This document shows positions 35,278-44,389 of a DNA stretch of 64,000 bases, in pieces. The notes below the pieces were generated by a model. That model was not told the origin of the DNA and did no database searches. It saw only the letters and a program-made list of their open reading frames with translations. The stretch's first letter is position 1. Every line of letters begins with the position of its first letter. The stretch is taken from positions 3,224,001-3,288,000 of the forward strand of contig CBDCOU010000003.1 of assembly GCA_965219935.1 (NCBI GenBank), in the 5' to 3' direction. The DNA is from Bin34 sp965219935 (GTDB taxonomy: Bacteria; Chloroflexota; Anaerolineae; Caldilineales; Caldilineaceae). A program made the translations under genes and the position numbers.

Positions 35278-35697
35278 ATGGCCGAGTGCGAAGAACAGGC
35301 CCGTACCTGGCACGCCCATCCCCAGTACGCCGTGCTGACGGCACTGTTGGCACTCTTGACGGTCTGGCTGGTGCTGCAGGATGGACGCCAGCCGGATTCC
35401 GGCAACATCCTGATGGCCCTGCTGGCCTTCGGCCTTGCCCTGTGGCACCTGCAATGGTTGGGCAGCCGCGTTGAAACCAATGCCCGGGGACTGGTCCTGC
35501 ACCGGATCGGACGAACCCGGCAGGCCGTGGCCTGGTCGGCCGTTACCAACATTCGCTGGACCGGGCGCGTGACCCGTTCAATCCTGGTGGAGTGCCGCCG
35601 GGAATCCCACCGCGAACAGTTGGAACTGCCCCGCCTGCGGGATCAGGACGGGTTGTGGCAGCAACTGGAGGACCGATTGGGGCAGGGCGAAGCGTGA
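35278..35697 (+). CDS. Small membrane protein with a two-helix hairpin and PH-like C-terminal part
   Basis: The 139-residue protein starts at ATG 35278, 19 bases after the reductase stop. Two adjacent hydrophobic helices lie at about residues 17-34 and 43-62, with a short polar turn (QDGRQPDSGN). The rest (SRVETNARGLVLHRIGRTRQ, VAWSAVTNIRW) has the alternating strand pattern of small bacterial PH-like (DUF304-type) domains. It would sit in the cytoplasmic membrane with the beta domain inside. Its TGA stop overlaps the ATG of the glycosyltransferase in TGATG, indicating coupled translation. The function is unknown. Confidence 0.7.
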   Translation: MAECEEQARTWHAHPQYAVLTALLALLTVWLVLQDGRQPDSGNILMALLAFGLALWHLQWLGSRVETNARGLVLHRIGRTRQAVAWSAVTNIRWTGRVTRSILVECRRESHREQLELPRLRDQDGLWQQLEDRLGQGEA

Positions 35698-36845
35698 TGG
35701 ACATCCTCATGGTGACCGGAGAGTATCCCCCGCTGACAGGCGGGGTGGGCGACTACACGCGCCTGCTGGCCCGGGCATTGATCCGGGAGGGCCATCGGGT
35801 AAGGATTGCAGCGACCACGGGCACGCCGTCCGTCGGCCGCGGCGCGGCGGACGAACCGGAAGTCCTCACCCTTCCGCAACGGTGGGCCCGTGGCCACAAA
35901 GTGGCGATTGCCAGGCTGGCCCGGGCCGAGCCGGACAGCTGGATCCATGTGCAGTACCAAACCGCGGCCTACCGCATGAACCCGGCGGTGAACCGGTCAC
36001 CGGCAGCCTGGGCCGCGCGGGGACTGCGCGTAGCCTGGACCTACCATGATCTGCTGCCGCCCTATCTCTTTCCCCTGGCAGGGAATGACCTGAGACAGCG
36101 CGTGACCCTGGCCCCGGGGCGGGCCAGCCGCATGGTGGTTGCGACCAATCGGGAGGATGCCGACCGGCTGGCACAGGCCGGAATCCGGGCGGAGGTCAGT
36201 CCGGTTGGCAGCAACATCCCCATCGCGCCCCTGAAGCCACGGGAACGGGCCGATTTGCGTGATTCCTGGCAGGCTCGGCCAGGCGAGCCGGTGATTGGAT
36301 GCTTCGGCCTGGCCGGTCGCACCAAGGGCCTCCAGACCCTGGTCGAGGCGGTGCGCCTGCTGAAATCCAGGGGCACCGATCTGCGCATCGTGATTATCGG
36401 CGGCACGCCGGGAGCCTCCGACCGCAGCAACGCGGCCTTTCTGCAAAGCCTGCAAAACGCCATCCGCACGGCCGGCCTGGAGGATCGGGTCCATTGGACC
36501 GGAGCCCTGTCCGACCAAGAGGTCAGCCGGGCCCTCTCCGCCTGCGACCTGATGGTACAGCCCTATACGGAAGGGGCCAGCACGCGCCACGGCTCCCTGA
36601 TGGCATGCCTGGACCACGGCTGCGCCACCATCACCAGCACGCCGCTGTCCGACGATTGGTTGGCTCCGGGGGTGCCGACCGTGCCGCCCCTGGACTTCCT
36701 GGCCTTGGCATCCCGCATCGCATGCCTGGCCGCCAGCCCGGAGAAACGGGCAGCCGCGGCCGCGGCTGCCCGGGCCAGCGCCGCGGACCGTTCCTGGGAA
36801 CGGATCGCCGACCAGCACGCGGCCCTGTATGCCGCTGCCGCCTGA
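35697..36845 (+). CDS. Glycosyltransferase, GT4 family
   Basis: The start ATG 35697 overlaps the previous stop by one base and gives 382 residues (MDILMVTGEYPPLTGGVGDY). The N-terminal GT-B half has the glycine-rich GGVGDYTRLLARAL motif. The C-terminal half carries IGCFGLAGRTKGLQTLVEAV, VIIGGTPG and the E-x7-E-like region DLMVQPYTEGASTRHGSLMA. The fold is that of retaining GT4 enzymes, which transfer sugars from NDP-sugars to glycans or lipids. A full EX7E motif is not clean: the first Glu is in YTEGAS and the second position is not acidic. The acceptor is unknown. It is followed by the rqcH-like gene. Confidence 0.85.
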   Translation: MDILMVTGEYPPLTGGVGDYTRLLARALIREGHRVRIAATTGTPSVGRGAADEPEVLTLPQRWARGHKVAIARLARAEPDSWIHVQYQTAAYRMNPAVNRSPAAWAARGLRVAWTYHDLLPPYLFPLAGNDLRQRVTLAPGRASRMVVATNREDADRLAQAGIRAEVSPVGSNIPIAPLKPRERADLRDSWQARPGEPVIGCFGLAGRTKGLQTLVEAVRLLKSRGTDLRIVIIGGTPGASDRSNAAFLQSLQNAIRTAGLEDRVHWTGALSDQEVSRALSACDLMVQPYTEGASTRHGSLMACLDHGCATITSTPLSDDWLAPGVPTVPPLDFLALASRIACLAASPEKRAAAAAAARASAADRSWERIADQHAALYAAAA

Positions 36846-36876
36846 GGCTGGGCCGGAACCGAGGAGACGACTTCCC

Positions 36877-38604
36877 ATGCAGTTCGATGCCCTTGCCCTC
36901 AACTGCCTCGTGCAGGAGACCACGGCCCGGGCGTTGCCGGGCCGCATCCAGAAGATCGTGATGCCGGACCCGCGCTCCCTGATACTTGAGCTGTACGGCC
37001 GGAGGCAGCGCCATTGGCTGCGCATCACGGGCTGGGGCCCGGAGTGCGGCCTGTACCTGACGGAGATTCGGCCCCGTCGGGGGGAGGGCCCCAACCAACC
37101 GTTCCTGGAATTGCTGAGAAAGTACGCGGAGGGTGCCGGGGCTTCGGCCCTGTACCTGCCCGATCCGGACGAACGCGTAGTGTGTCTTGCCCTTGCACAT
37201 CGGGAACACGGCGAGCAGACGCTGCTGTGCGAATTGACCGGACGCAACGGCAACCTGTTCCTGTTGGGGGACGGCAACCGCATCCTCGGTTCCCTGCGAC
37301 GCGTCCCGCCGGGTACCCCCCGCGACCTGAGGCCCAGGCAACCCTATCAGCCGTTGCCGCGCAGGGACATGTGCTCCCCGCTGGAGTGCCCCGTACCCAA
37401 GCTGGAGGCGGCACTTCGGGTCCAGGCCGATACACCGGGCTGGCGCGCCCTGACGGCAACCGTGGCCGGTATGGGCCCCATGCAGGCGCGGGAGATTGTG
37501 TACAGGGCCTGCGGCCGGGCCGATGCCTCGGCAGGTGAACTGGACGCGCCGGTCCTGGCCAACGCCATCCAGGACCTTTGGCAGCCGATCCTCAGCGGGG
37601 AATGGTCGCCCAGCAGCATTGGAGACAACGGCGGCGTAACCACCTGTGCACCCTATCCCATTCGCCATCTGCCCGGAGCCAAGTCGGAACCCGAACTGAC
37701 CCCCTTGCTCTCCCGCCTGCAGCCTCCGGATCCCTACGCCGAAGTGCGCAGGAGCCTGCGCACCCAGATTGGCAAGGCCGGGACCCGGACGGAGCGCCGA
37801 CTCAAGGGGGCCGCCCGCGACCTGCCCGAACCGGGTGTCGCCGAACGGTTGCGCACACAAGCCCAATGGCTCTTGGCCCTGCAGTATTCCATTCGGCCCG
37901 GCCAAACCGAACTGGAACCACCGGATGGCAGTGGCCCCGTGGCGCTGGTGTCGGGCAGGACGCCGGTCCAGCAGGCCGAAGCCATGTTCAAGCGCGCCCG
38001 CAAGCTGGAACGAGCGGCCGAGGTAGTGCCGCGCCGCATCCGGGAACTCGAGCGCGACCGGGACTATCTGGCGCAACTGCTGCTCGATCTAGCACAGGCC
38101 GCCGACCGGCCGGAACTGGAAGCCGTGCGGGAGGAATTGGAGCAAACCGGCCTGGCCGGCCGGTCGCAGGTGCGCAAGTCCCGGCCCAAGGTGCCGCGTC
38201 CGGCTCGGGGCCCCCGCCGTTTTCGCCATGGCCAGTTCACCATTCTGGTTGGCCGCAATGCCCGCCAGAACGATCAGGTCACGTTTGCCAAGGGATCGCC
38301 CAAGGATCTGTGGCTGCATGCACGGGACCACCCGGGATCCCATGTCGTCATCCAAAGCGGCGGCCGCAACGTGCCGCGCGAAACCCTGGAAGGTGCAGCC
38401 CGGCTGGCGGCCTACCACTCGGGCCTGTGCGGCGAGAACCGGGCGCGCGTGATGGTGGCCGAGCGGCGGCATGTGCGGAAACCCGCGCGCGCCCGGCCGG
38501 GGCAGGTGACGATCCGCAAGGGCAAGGCCCGCACCGTGGTGGTGGATGCGGTGGAGCCGGATTGGCAGGAGGCCGGCGGTCCCGGCGTCAGGGTTCCAGA
38601 ATGA
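36877..38604 (+). CDS. NFACT family protein (RqcH/Rqc2-like ribosome quality control factor)
   Basis: ATG 36877 gives 575 residues, with GAGGAG ten bases upstream. The N-terminal NFACT-N domain (MQFDALALNCLVQETTARAL, ending near residue 190) is followed by helix-hairpin-helix material and a long coiled coil (about 375-435: FKRARKLERAAEVVPRRIRE). The NFACT-R domain near residues 460-560 has the hallmark DLWLHARDHPGSHVVI and the N-R motif (VGRNARQNDQVTF). RqcH binds obstructed 50S subunits and recruits tRNA-Ala to add C-terminal alanine tails to stalled chains. Older annotation calls these fibronectin-binding proteins. The last 17 bases overlap the convergent acetyltransferase gene. Confidence 0.9.
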   Translation: MQFDALALNCLVQETTARALPGRIQKIVMPDPRSLILELYGRRQRHWLRITGWGPECGLYLTEIRPRRGEGPNQPFLELLRKYAEGAGASALYLPDPDERVVCLALAHREHGEQTLLCELTGRNGNLFLLGDGNRILGSLRRVPPGTPRDLRPRQPYQPLPRRDMCSPLECPVPKLEAALRVQADTPGWRALTATVAGMGPMQAREIVYRACGRADASAGELDAPVLANAIQDLWQPILSGEWSPSSIGDNGGVTTCAPYPIRHLPGAKSEPELTPLLSRLQPPDPYAEVRRSLRTQIGKAGTRTERRLKGAARDLPEPGVAERLRTQAQWLLALQYSIRPGQTELEPPDGSGPVALVSGRTPVQQAEAMFKRARKLERAAEVVPRRIRELERDRDYLAQLLLDLAQAADRPELEAVREELEQTGLAGRSQVRKSRPKVPRPARGPRRFRHGQFTILVGRNARQNDQVTFAKGSPKDLWLHARDHPGSHVVIQSGGRNVPRETLEGAARLAAYHSGLCGENRARVMVAERRHVRKPARARPGQVTIRKGKARTVVVDAVEPDWQEAGGPGVRVPE

Positions 38605-39712
38605 CGCGCATCACCGGGTGGTCGACCGCGCCGAACCGTCCCTTGTACTCCTCGTCGCCCTGCATGAAGTCAAACACCTTGTGGCCCGACACGATGGCGT
38701 ACTGCAGGGCGTAGGAGAGGATCACCCAGCCGGGACTGAGGTGGTAGTGCAGGTCCGGACGGAACCCGCTGTTGTAGAGCAAATAATGGCCGTCCTGGCT
38801 GAAGGCGAGCAGCGCGGCGGCCTTTTCGCCGTTCAGGGTCAGGAACATCAGCGACAGCTTGCCGGCATCGAACATGTCCCGGCTCATTTCGTGGAAGAAA
38901 TGCTCCATGTCGGGGGTCATGAACTCCCGCTTGTAGGACTGGCTGGCCTTCTGCAGGGCGATGAAGTCCTCCACCTCGCGGCGGAGATCGTGCTCGGGCC
39001 CCACGACGTAGACCCCCACCTCGGCCTCCCTTTCGATGCGCCGCTGCTTGCGGCGAATCTCATGCCGTTGCTTGGACGCCACCTGATGTTCCAGATAGTC
39101 CTCGTAGGTGTCCGGCAGCTCGATGGCCGGCGCCACATCCTCCTGGAACACCCTGACCGACAGGCCCCTGGCCTCGGCCAGGACGGGCAGGACCTGCCAA
39201 GTGGTGCTGGATGACGGCAGATTGCACAGGTCAACCACATCCCACGGGGGTGCGGTGGGTCCCTCCAGCCAGTCCAGGAACGCCCGGTAGACACAGTCCT
39301 CCCAGCCACAGGCCACGATCACATCCAGGTAGTCGCTGACCTCGATGCAGCCCACGATGCTGAGCTGGTCCCGGCCGTCGTGCAGGGAATCGTCCCCGGT
39401 CAACCTGTACAGGGGCAGAATGCCGACCAGCTCCCCCGTGTCGTGACGGCGATAGGCGGTAATCCAGCGTTCGCCCAATCCCAGATTGCGCCACCAGACC
39501 TTCTGCCAGGCCAGTCGCATGAAGAAGGCCCGGGAACCGGAGCGGTCCACGAGTTGATCCCAGACATCGGCCAAGGCGTCAAACCCGTCCGGATCGGCAT
39601 CGGGCCCCCAGACGTGCACCTCAAGGGACACCCCCTCGCTCTCGGGGCAGGATGTGGCGGCAGGAAGAACGGAGACTTCCGGAGCCAGCAGTTCGGACAC
39701 TGTGGATCCCAT
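38588..39712 (-). CDS. BioF2-like (GNAT/FemAB-fold) acetyltransferase
   Basis: The 374-residue protein starts at ATG 39712. It has the two-lobed FemAB/GNAT layout: the first lobe (about 30-200) contains SRAFFMRLAWQKVWWRN and the segment ELVGILPLYR, both typical of PF13480 proteins related to CelD/BcsL. The second lobe (about 210-374) has the helix YLEHQVASKQRHEIRRKQRR and a late conserved block with GWVILSYALQYAI and FDFMQGDEEYKGRFG. Members transfer acyl or aminoacyl groups to small molecules or polysaccharides, and some act in exopolysaccharide pathways. A neighbouring glycosyltransferase lies on the opposite strand. The specific substrate is unknown. Confidence 0.82.
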   Translation of the reverse strand: MGSTVSELLAPEVSVLPAATSCPESEGVSLEVHVWGPDADPDGFDALADVWDQLVDRSGSRAFFMRLAWQKVWWRNLGLGERWITAYRRHDTGELVGILPLYRLTGDDSLHDGRDQLSIVGCIEVSDYLDVIVACGWEDCVYRAFLDWLEGPTAPPWDVVDLCNLPSSSTTWQVLPVLAEARGLSVRVFQEDVAPAIELPDTYEDYLEHQVASKQRHEIRRKQRRIEREAEVGVYVVGPEHDLRREVEDFIALQKASQSYKREFMTPDMEHFFHEMSRDMFDAGKLSLMFLTLNGEKAAALLAFSQDGHYLLYNSGFRPDLHYHLSPGWVILSYALQYAIVSGHKVFDFMQGDEEYKGRFGAVDHPVMRVILEP

Positions 39713-39802
39713 GATGACAGGAGACTATGACGAGGCATTATAGCAACCGATTCCGCCGGGTTTCCGGCCTGCCAACCCTTTCCGGAGACAGTGGCGAACG
39801 CG

Positions 39803-40564
39803 TCAGGCAGTCCCGTCCGCGCCGTTGAGGTGGCGGTCGAACCAATCCATCGCGGCGAACCACATGACATCCGCAAACCGGTGCGCGACACCTGCATGCC
39901 GGGTGACGCGCAACCGTTCCGGCCACGCGCGATAGGTTTCGGCCAAGGCGGTGCAGAACCGTTCCGCACCGTCCGGAGGCACCTGCCGATCGTCGTCCCC
40001 GCACTCGAAGGCCATGGCCGGACAATGGGCGTACCGATCCAGGTTTGACAGAGGGTTGCCATCCCGGTATGCCCTCCAGGCCTCTGCATCCGGCATGCCC
40101 GGCGGTTCAAAGGAGCCGGGACGCAGCCAATCGGGTGTGGCGATAGCCGCGAACACGGCCGCAATCCGCTTGTCCATACCGGCCGCAACCACCGCGATGT
40201 CGCCGCCCATCGATATGCCTCCCATGCCGGCCGGCCCTCTCAGGCCCCAACGGTATTCGCACCAGTCCAGGACCGCGACCACATCGCGGGCCGTGTGGTG
40301 CAGGATGGGCCAGAACCAGCGTCGGATGTTGCCGCGAACCCGCGCCCGCAGTTCCTCCTCCGACTCGATGCGGCGAGTCCCATGCTGCCAGGCATCGATG
40401 CTCAGCGCCGTAAAGCCCAGTCCAGCCAAATCCCGCAATTGGGGTTCGCAGCTCTCTTTGGTTCCGCCAAAGCCGGCGAGCCAGATGACAAGGGAACCTT
40501 GGTCGATGCTCGGATCCGGGGCATGCCACAGCACCGGAATACCGTCCACGTCTTCCTGGAACAT
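39803..40564 (-). CDS. Alpha/beta hydrolase (dienelactone-hydrolase-like)
   Basis: ATG 40564 (MFQEDVDGIPVLWHAP) gives 253 residues; the frame extends further upstream, but that part overlaps the PhyH remnant and looks non-coding. The oxyanion strand LVIWLAGFGGTKE, the nucleophile elbow GISMGGD (Ser), a late acidic residue in ECGDDDRQVP, and the His in GVAHRFAD complete the hydrolase triad. It is an intracellular esterase- or lactonase-type enzyme with no signal peptide. A segment with RWFWPILHHTARDVVAVLDW forms the lid helix region. It follows the truncated PhyH gene by 32 bases on the same strand. The substrate is unknown. Confidence 0.82.
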   Translation of the reverse strand: MFQEDVDGIPVLWHAPDPSIDQGSLVIWLAGFGGTKESCEPQLRDLAGLGFTALSIDAWQHGTRRIESEEELRARVRGNIRRWFWPILHHTARDVVAVLDWCEYRWGLRGPAGMGGISMGGDIAVVAAGMDKRIAAVFAAIATPDWLRPGSFEPPGMPDAEAWRAYRDGNPLSNLDRYAHCPAMAFECGDDDRQVPPDGAERFCTALAETYRAWPERLRVTRHAGVAHRFADVMWFAAMDWFDRHLNGADGTA

Positions 40565-40596
40565 GAGATGGACGCCGCTCCCCAGGGGCAAACGCG

Positions 40597-41025
40597 CTAC
40601 CAGCTGCCGATGCCCCCCAGGAGGAGCTTCTGCAACTGGGTTCCGTGATCCCTGAGTTTGGACACGCGCGCCCCGTCGAACGGCTCGCGCGACTTCATCC
40701 AGGCATTCTGGTAGCACATCAGACAGGTGCACCGTGACGCCCCGCTCTTGTTGGCCGCTCCCCGATGATACAGCCAGCCGTTGAACATGACGGCCTGACC
40801 GGGTTTGGCCAGGACAAACTTCTCGTCCGGAAACCGGGGGTGCCCCTCAGGCGGCTTGAAGGGTGCCCGATGGCTGCCGGGCACCACGACGATGGGACCG
40901 TTGTCCATGGTCAGTTCGTCCAGATAGTATCCGGTATTGATTTGGCCGGGAATGCACCCGAATGGCGTCCCGTCCGGATCCACGGCGGGATTCATGGTGG
41001 CTGGAATGATCGAAAAATCGCGCAT
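40597..41025 (-). pseudogene. Phytanoyl-CoA dioxygenase (PhyH) family, truncated C-terminal part
   Basis: The 142-residue frame (ATG 41025) matches the C-terminal half of a PhyH-type 2-oxoglutarate/Fe(II) dioxygenase: LTMDNGPIVVVPGSHRAPF, KPGQAVMFNGWLYHRG with the distal metal His, and an Arg nearby for 2-oxoglutarate (SRCTCLMCYQNAW). Full-length enzymes have about 250-290 residues. The N-terminal double-stranded beta-helix strands and the HxD iron-binding pair are missing, and the upstream 280 bases contain no in-frame continuation. A frameshift or deletion has probably removed the first half. It would not be catalytically active. It is listed as a decayed gene with moderate certainty. Confidence 0.6.
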
Positions 41026-41308
41026 GGTTTTCCGTGCTTTCCCGAAGCGATCCGATGACCTGCACCGATTCTAAGGGACATACGCGGGTTGCCGAGAGCG
41101 GTTGCCACGTGAAGTCAGGTCCGGCAAGAGCTGCCTCTCTCGTGGGCCAGGTCTCCTGTACCGAGTCGGGTACTTGGCTGGTGGCGGAACTGGCCCAGGG
41201 CAATGCGGCCTGCGGGAGCGACGCTGGAGTTAATTCCCCTGTGCCCACAGGAATTGAGCCAGGCGGGACAGGTTCTCTGCGACGCTACATGAATCCAGGT
41301 GGTCCGCC
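41026..41308. other. Intergenic remnant between Uma2 and the truncated PhyH gene
   Basis: This 283-base stretch lies where the missing half of the PhyH gene would be expected. One minus-strand frame just upstream of the fragment reads VQVIGSLRESTENHARFFDH, which may be an out-of-frame piece of the same gene. I see nothing else. Confidence 0.35.
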
Positions 41309-42433
41309 CTAGTTGGATTCCTGTGTGATGCCTCCCTCGCCCATCACCGGAATCCTCAGTATCGCCTGCCATGCATCGGGCCGTTGGCCTGCATCCAAAA
41401 TACGATCCGCCACATCGTCCGGCACACCTGTTTGCAGCCAATGGGCTTCGATCCGCTGCCGGTCGGACGGGGAAAGGTCGGGGAGAATCCTGTCCAGGAA
41501 GCGCAAATTGGCTTCGATGGCGCCTTTCCGTTTGAGATCGCCCTCATAGTGCCGCCAGCGTCCGGTGGCTGTGTCCAGCCACTGCAACACGGGTACATCC
41601 TTGAAGTCGGGACGGTACAGGCGCAGGGATACACCGCAGGCATCAACAAAGGGCTGTGAGCCGTCCCCGGCCGGGAAGTATCCGTCCTCCGGATGCAGCC
41701 GGAACAGCCACATGTTGGAATCCCGCAGGTGATCGCCTGGTTCGACCAGCAGGTACTCCGCCACCCCCAGGGCCGCGTACAGGGCCATCTTGTCGCCCAA
41801 GTCCACATACCCGGTGGAGGGTGACAGGATCTCCACAATCATTTCAGGGGATGGATCGCCTGCGTCCAGACGGATGATGCGTTCGTCGGAGGTGCGTTCC
41901 CTTGGTTCCGGGAGGGTCCAAGACGGGGGCATGACGGCCAAGTCCGGAGACACCATGTATCGGAGATGCCCTTCTTCGGTCCGCCAGTCCAGCGTTTCGC
42001 TTATTGATGTTGAAAAATAGAGATCCGGTTCCCGGGCCACCCGGTGCCCCAAGGCTTCACAGAGGCTCCAGAGCATCAGCACCATAAAGGGGTTGTGGAA
42101 GCTGCCGGTAGGACTCAAGAAACCCTCTCCGTTGTAGCCGTACCGGCGGACATCGTCCACCCGGTAGTCGGGGTCTGTGGTCCAGTCGCTCTCATACTCG
42201 TACCCGGGATCATAAAGATAGTCCGGGTCGTAATGGGACAACTGCTGCAGGAAGGCCCGCCAATCACCCAGATGACCGAGGCGGGCCCGCGTGCGCCATG
42301 CCCGCGCCGCGGGCGGCGCGGGTACTTCCGATCCGGGCCGGGCCGCGGGTTCCAAACTCCAATGCCGTGCCGCGGCGTCGGGAGCGGTGGGGAGCGTTGC
42401 CCGCATCCCTGCCGAAACCTCGCTTGTTGCCAT
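41309..42433 (-). CDS. Uma2 family endonuclease (DUF820, PD-(D/E)xK fold)
   Basis: The 374-residue protein starts at ATG 42433. The Uma2 core lies at about residues 105-265. It has a helix NPFMVLMLWSLCEALGH, the metal Asp in SPDLAVMPPSW, the Glu in EMIVEILSPSTGYVD, and a following DKMALYAALGVAEYLLVEP with the conserved Lys. The N-terminal 100 residues are Pro/Ala-rich and then Tyr/Asp-rich, and the C-terminal 60 residues (LDRILPDLSPSDRQRIEAHW) are an extension seen in some longer members. Uma2 genes are multicopy in Cyanobacteria and Chloroflexi, and their cellular role is not known. It lies at the left edge of a gene-poor accessory stretch. Confidence 0.85.
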   Translation of the reverse strand: MATSEVSAGMRATLPTAPDAAARHWSLEPAARPGSEVPAPPAARAWRTRARLGHLGDWRAFLQQLSHYDPDYLYDPGYEYESDWTTDPDYRVDDVRRYGYNGEGFLSPTGSFHNPFMVLMLWSLCEALGHRVAREPDLYFSTSISETLDWRTEEGHLRYMVSPDLAVMPPSWTLPEPRERTSDERIIRLDAGDPSPEMIVEILSPSTGYVDLGDKMALYAALGVAEYLLVEPGDHLRDSNMWLFRLHPEDGYFPAGDGSQPFVDACGVSLRLYRPDFKDVPVLQWLDTATGRWRHYEGDLKRKGAIEANLRFLDRILPDLSPSDRQRIEAHWLQTGVPDDVADRILDAGQRPDAWQAILRIPVMGEGGITQESN

Positions 42434-43549
42434 ACGGCCACACTCCTGCCGGTTGCGTCACGAACAGCCTTGGCAACAGGGTAGCACGGGGACAGACCCC
42501 GGTTCGGGACGGGATGGACGACCTGCGCCGCAACCGGATTGCCGACACTGAGACGGGTACCATGCACGAGTTGATACCGGCCGTGACGGATCTGAACATC
42601 CTGCTATCATTCAGCCAGTTGCACGTGTAGGTGGGCCACAAGTTCAGCGAGTTGCGCTTTGAACGCCGTTCTCCCTACAAAATGCATTCAAGCCCAACCC
42701 AAATGACTATGGCTACTCCCCCTGCCCGCCACGGTCCGCCTTGGCACCGGATTGTTCACGCCATCTTTCGGTACCTCAGGTCCGTGTTCACGCTGGAAGG
42801 CCGTCAACAAGGTATATACCAGTGGGAAGACCGTGCGCAGGGAGGAGTCCCGCGCCAGCAGAGCGATCGGCGTTGGCCTACACCTCCACAAAGAGGTCGT
42901 CGCTGAGTTCCAGATCCTGACCCCCTTCCAACTCACAGGCGTTTGCCGACTGCCTTGGACTAGGGCAGTTCCGCCTGGGTCCTAGCCCCCCACAGAGCCA
43001 CCATCAGGACAGACAGCCCCTCCGGAGCATCAGACTTCGCCCCCTGCTTCAGCCCTTTCAAAATTGTCGGCCCCGCGAGGACCACCCTGCCGATCAAGGA
43101 GGTCGTGGTCAAGTTCAAGTTGGCGAACCTGATCGCAGGCGGCCGGCAACGGCTGTGTCCGATAGCTTCCGTGCAGGGTCAGACGCCCTTGTGGCACCCA
43201 CTCCGGCACAAACCTCACCGGCACCGGACACACCGTGGAGCTTGACATCCTGTTGTCCAACGACGAGGTGAACGATCCCGGCCAATGCACCGTCACCCCC
43301 CGGGCCTGCACCGACGAGGCCATTGGCTCCCGGTACACCTGCCACAGAGCGATGCAGGGCCGGGGATCACCATGTACGGGATTATGCCGACAGCAGTGGA
43401 GTTGGGGACCGTGGGACGAGTTCCCCCCCGTTGCGAGTGCCGGCGGCTCCTGTAGTTCGTAGGATCGCAGTAAGGTCCTGTGCGTTGTGTTTGTTGCACT
43501 GTAGACTATGTATGCCGTAGGCGGAAGGACTGAGCGGACAGGCAACAAC
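42434..43549. other. About 1.1 kb without a recognisable gene
   Basis: The stretch between Uma2 and the MNT-HEPN gene has only short overlapping frames on both strands, no domain motifs and no tRNA. Parts of it (about 43030-43340) have codon-like composition on more than one strand and may be eroded coding sequence. I looked for aspartic-protease, toxin and transposase motifs there and found none that I can defend. Confidence 0.45.
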
Positions 43550-44389
43550 ATGCAGGCACAGACCCTGGACACCCGCCACGACCCGCGTGCCCGGCGGGTG
43601 GCCGAAGCCGTCCAGCAGGTGCCAGGGGTGGACTTGGTGCTGTTGTTCGGCTCGCGGGCGCGGGGCGACCACAGACCTACTTCGGACATCGACCTGTTGG
43701 TCACGTTCAAATCCGACCGGGATATCGAGACGGCCTGCCGGGAAGCGGCACAGCGAGCTGCTCGAGATGTGTACGCGGACTCTGTCGGCGTGGACTTGGT
43801 TCGGCTTGATCCGGCGCACTTCAACTTTATGCAACACGGGCTGAACCATGTGGCGGCAGAAGCCGCCCAGGACGGGATTACTCCCATGGGATTCCACTAT
43901 CTTCGACCTCCAACACCTTCGGAACCTACCCCTACAGAACAGCTCCGACGCGAATCAATGGAGCGTGCATTTCACTCTGTACGAAACCTGCACAGGCTGG
44001 AACGCGAGTACAAGTCGGGCACAGAAGGGTACGCAGACCCCCAGTTCGGCTGGGAAACCAGCCTCGGCGAGGACGCTCAGGCTGCGCTTGAGCATGCGCT
44101 CAAGGCTGTGCTGGCCGCGCACGGATGCAAGTATCCCCGTATCCACGACTTGGAAATCCTGCTCGGTGAAGCCCGCAAGGTCTTGCCCGCAACATTTGAG
44201 ATTCGATCCGAACTTAAGACTCTGTCGGCTTTCGCAGGGGGTGAGATTTACGAATCCCCCGAACTAAACCAGGATGTAGACCAACTACTCCACAACACAC
44301 AAGCAGATGTCGCCAACCTGCTTCGCCACTGCCAGGAGAAAGCAGGCTACGATCCTTGGACCATAACGAGGACTGACTTCAAACCGTAG
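43550..44389 (+). CDS. Fused MNT nucleotidyltransferase and HEPN domain protein
   Basis: ATG 43550 (MQAQTLDTRHDPRARRVAEA) gives 279 residues. The N-terminal minimal nucleotidyltransferase motif reads LLFGSRARGDHRPTSDIDLL, with Gly34-Ser35 and the metal pair Asp46/Asp48 intact. After a Pro-rich linker, residues about 130-265 form a HEPN helical bundle with AALEHALKAVLAAHGCKYPR and IHDLEILLGEARKVL. The canonical HEPN ribonuclease motif RxxxxH is not evident; R-x-H in YPRIHDLE is closest. MntA/HepT pairs are normally two separate genes, in which MNT AMPylates and silences the HEPN toxin. Here both are in one chain, which may make a self-regulated or purely nucleotide-modifying protein. It has no partner gene beside it. 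Its last 11 bases overlap a TnpB fragment. Confidence 0.82.
   Translation: MQAQTLDTRHDPRARRVAEAVQQVPGVDLVLLFGSRARGDHRPTSDIDLLVTFKSDRDIETACREAAQRAARDVYADSVGVDLVRLDPAHFNFMQHGLNHVAAEAAQDGITPMGFHYLRPPTPSEPTPTEQLRRESMERAFHSVRNLHRLEREYKSGTEGYADPQFGWETSLGEDAQAALEHALKAVLAAHGCKYPRIHDLEILLGEARKVLPATFEIRSELKTLSAFAGGEIYESPELNQDVDQLLHNTQADVANLLRHCQEKAGYDPWTITRTDFKP

Noticed and set aside
42631..43345. Short frames on both strands between Uma2 and MNT-HEPN, considered as toxin, antitoxin or aspartic-protease-like genes
   Set aside because: No conserved motif could be read in any frame, and frames on both strands are equally open.
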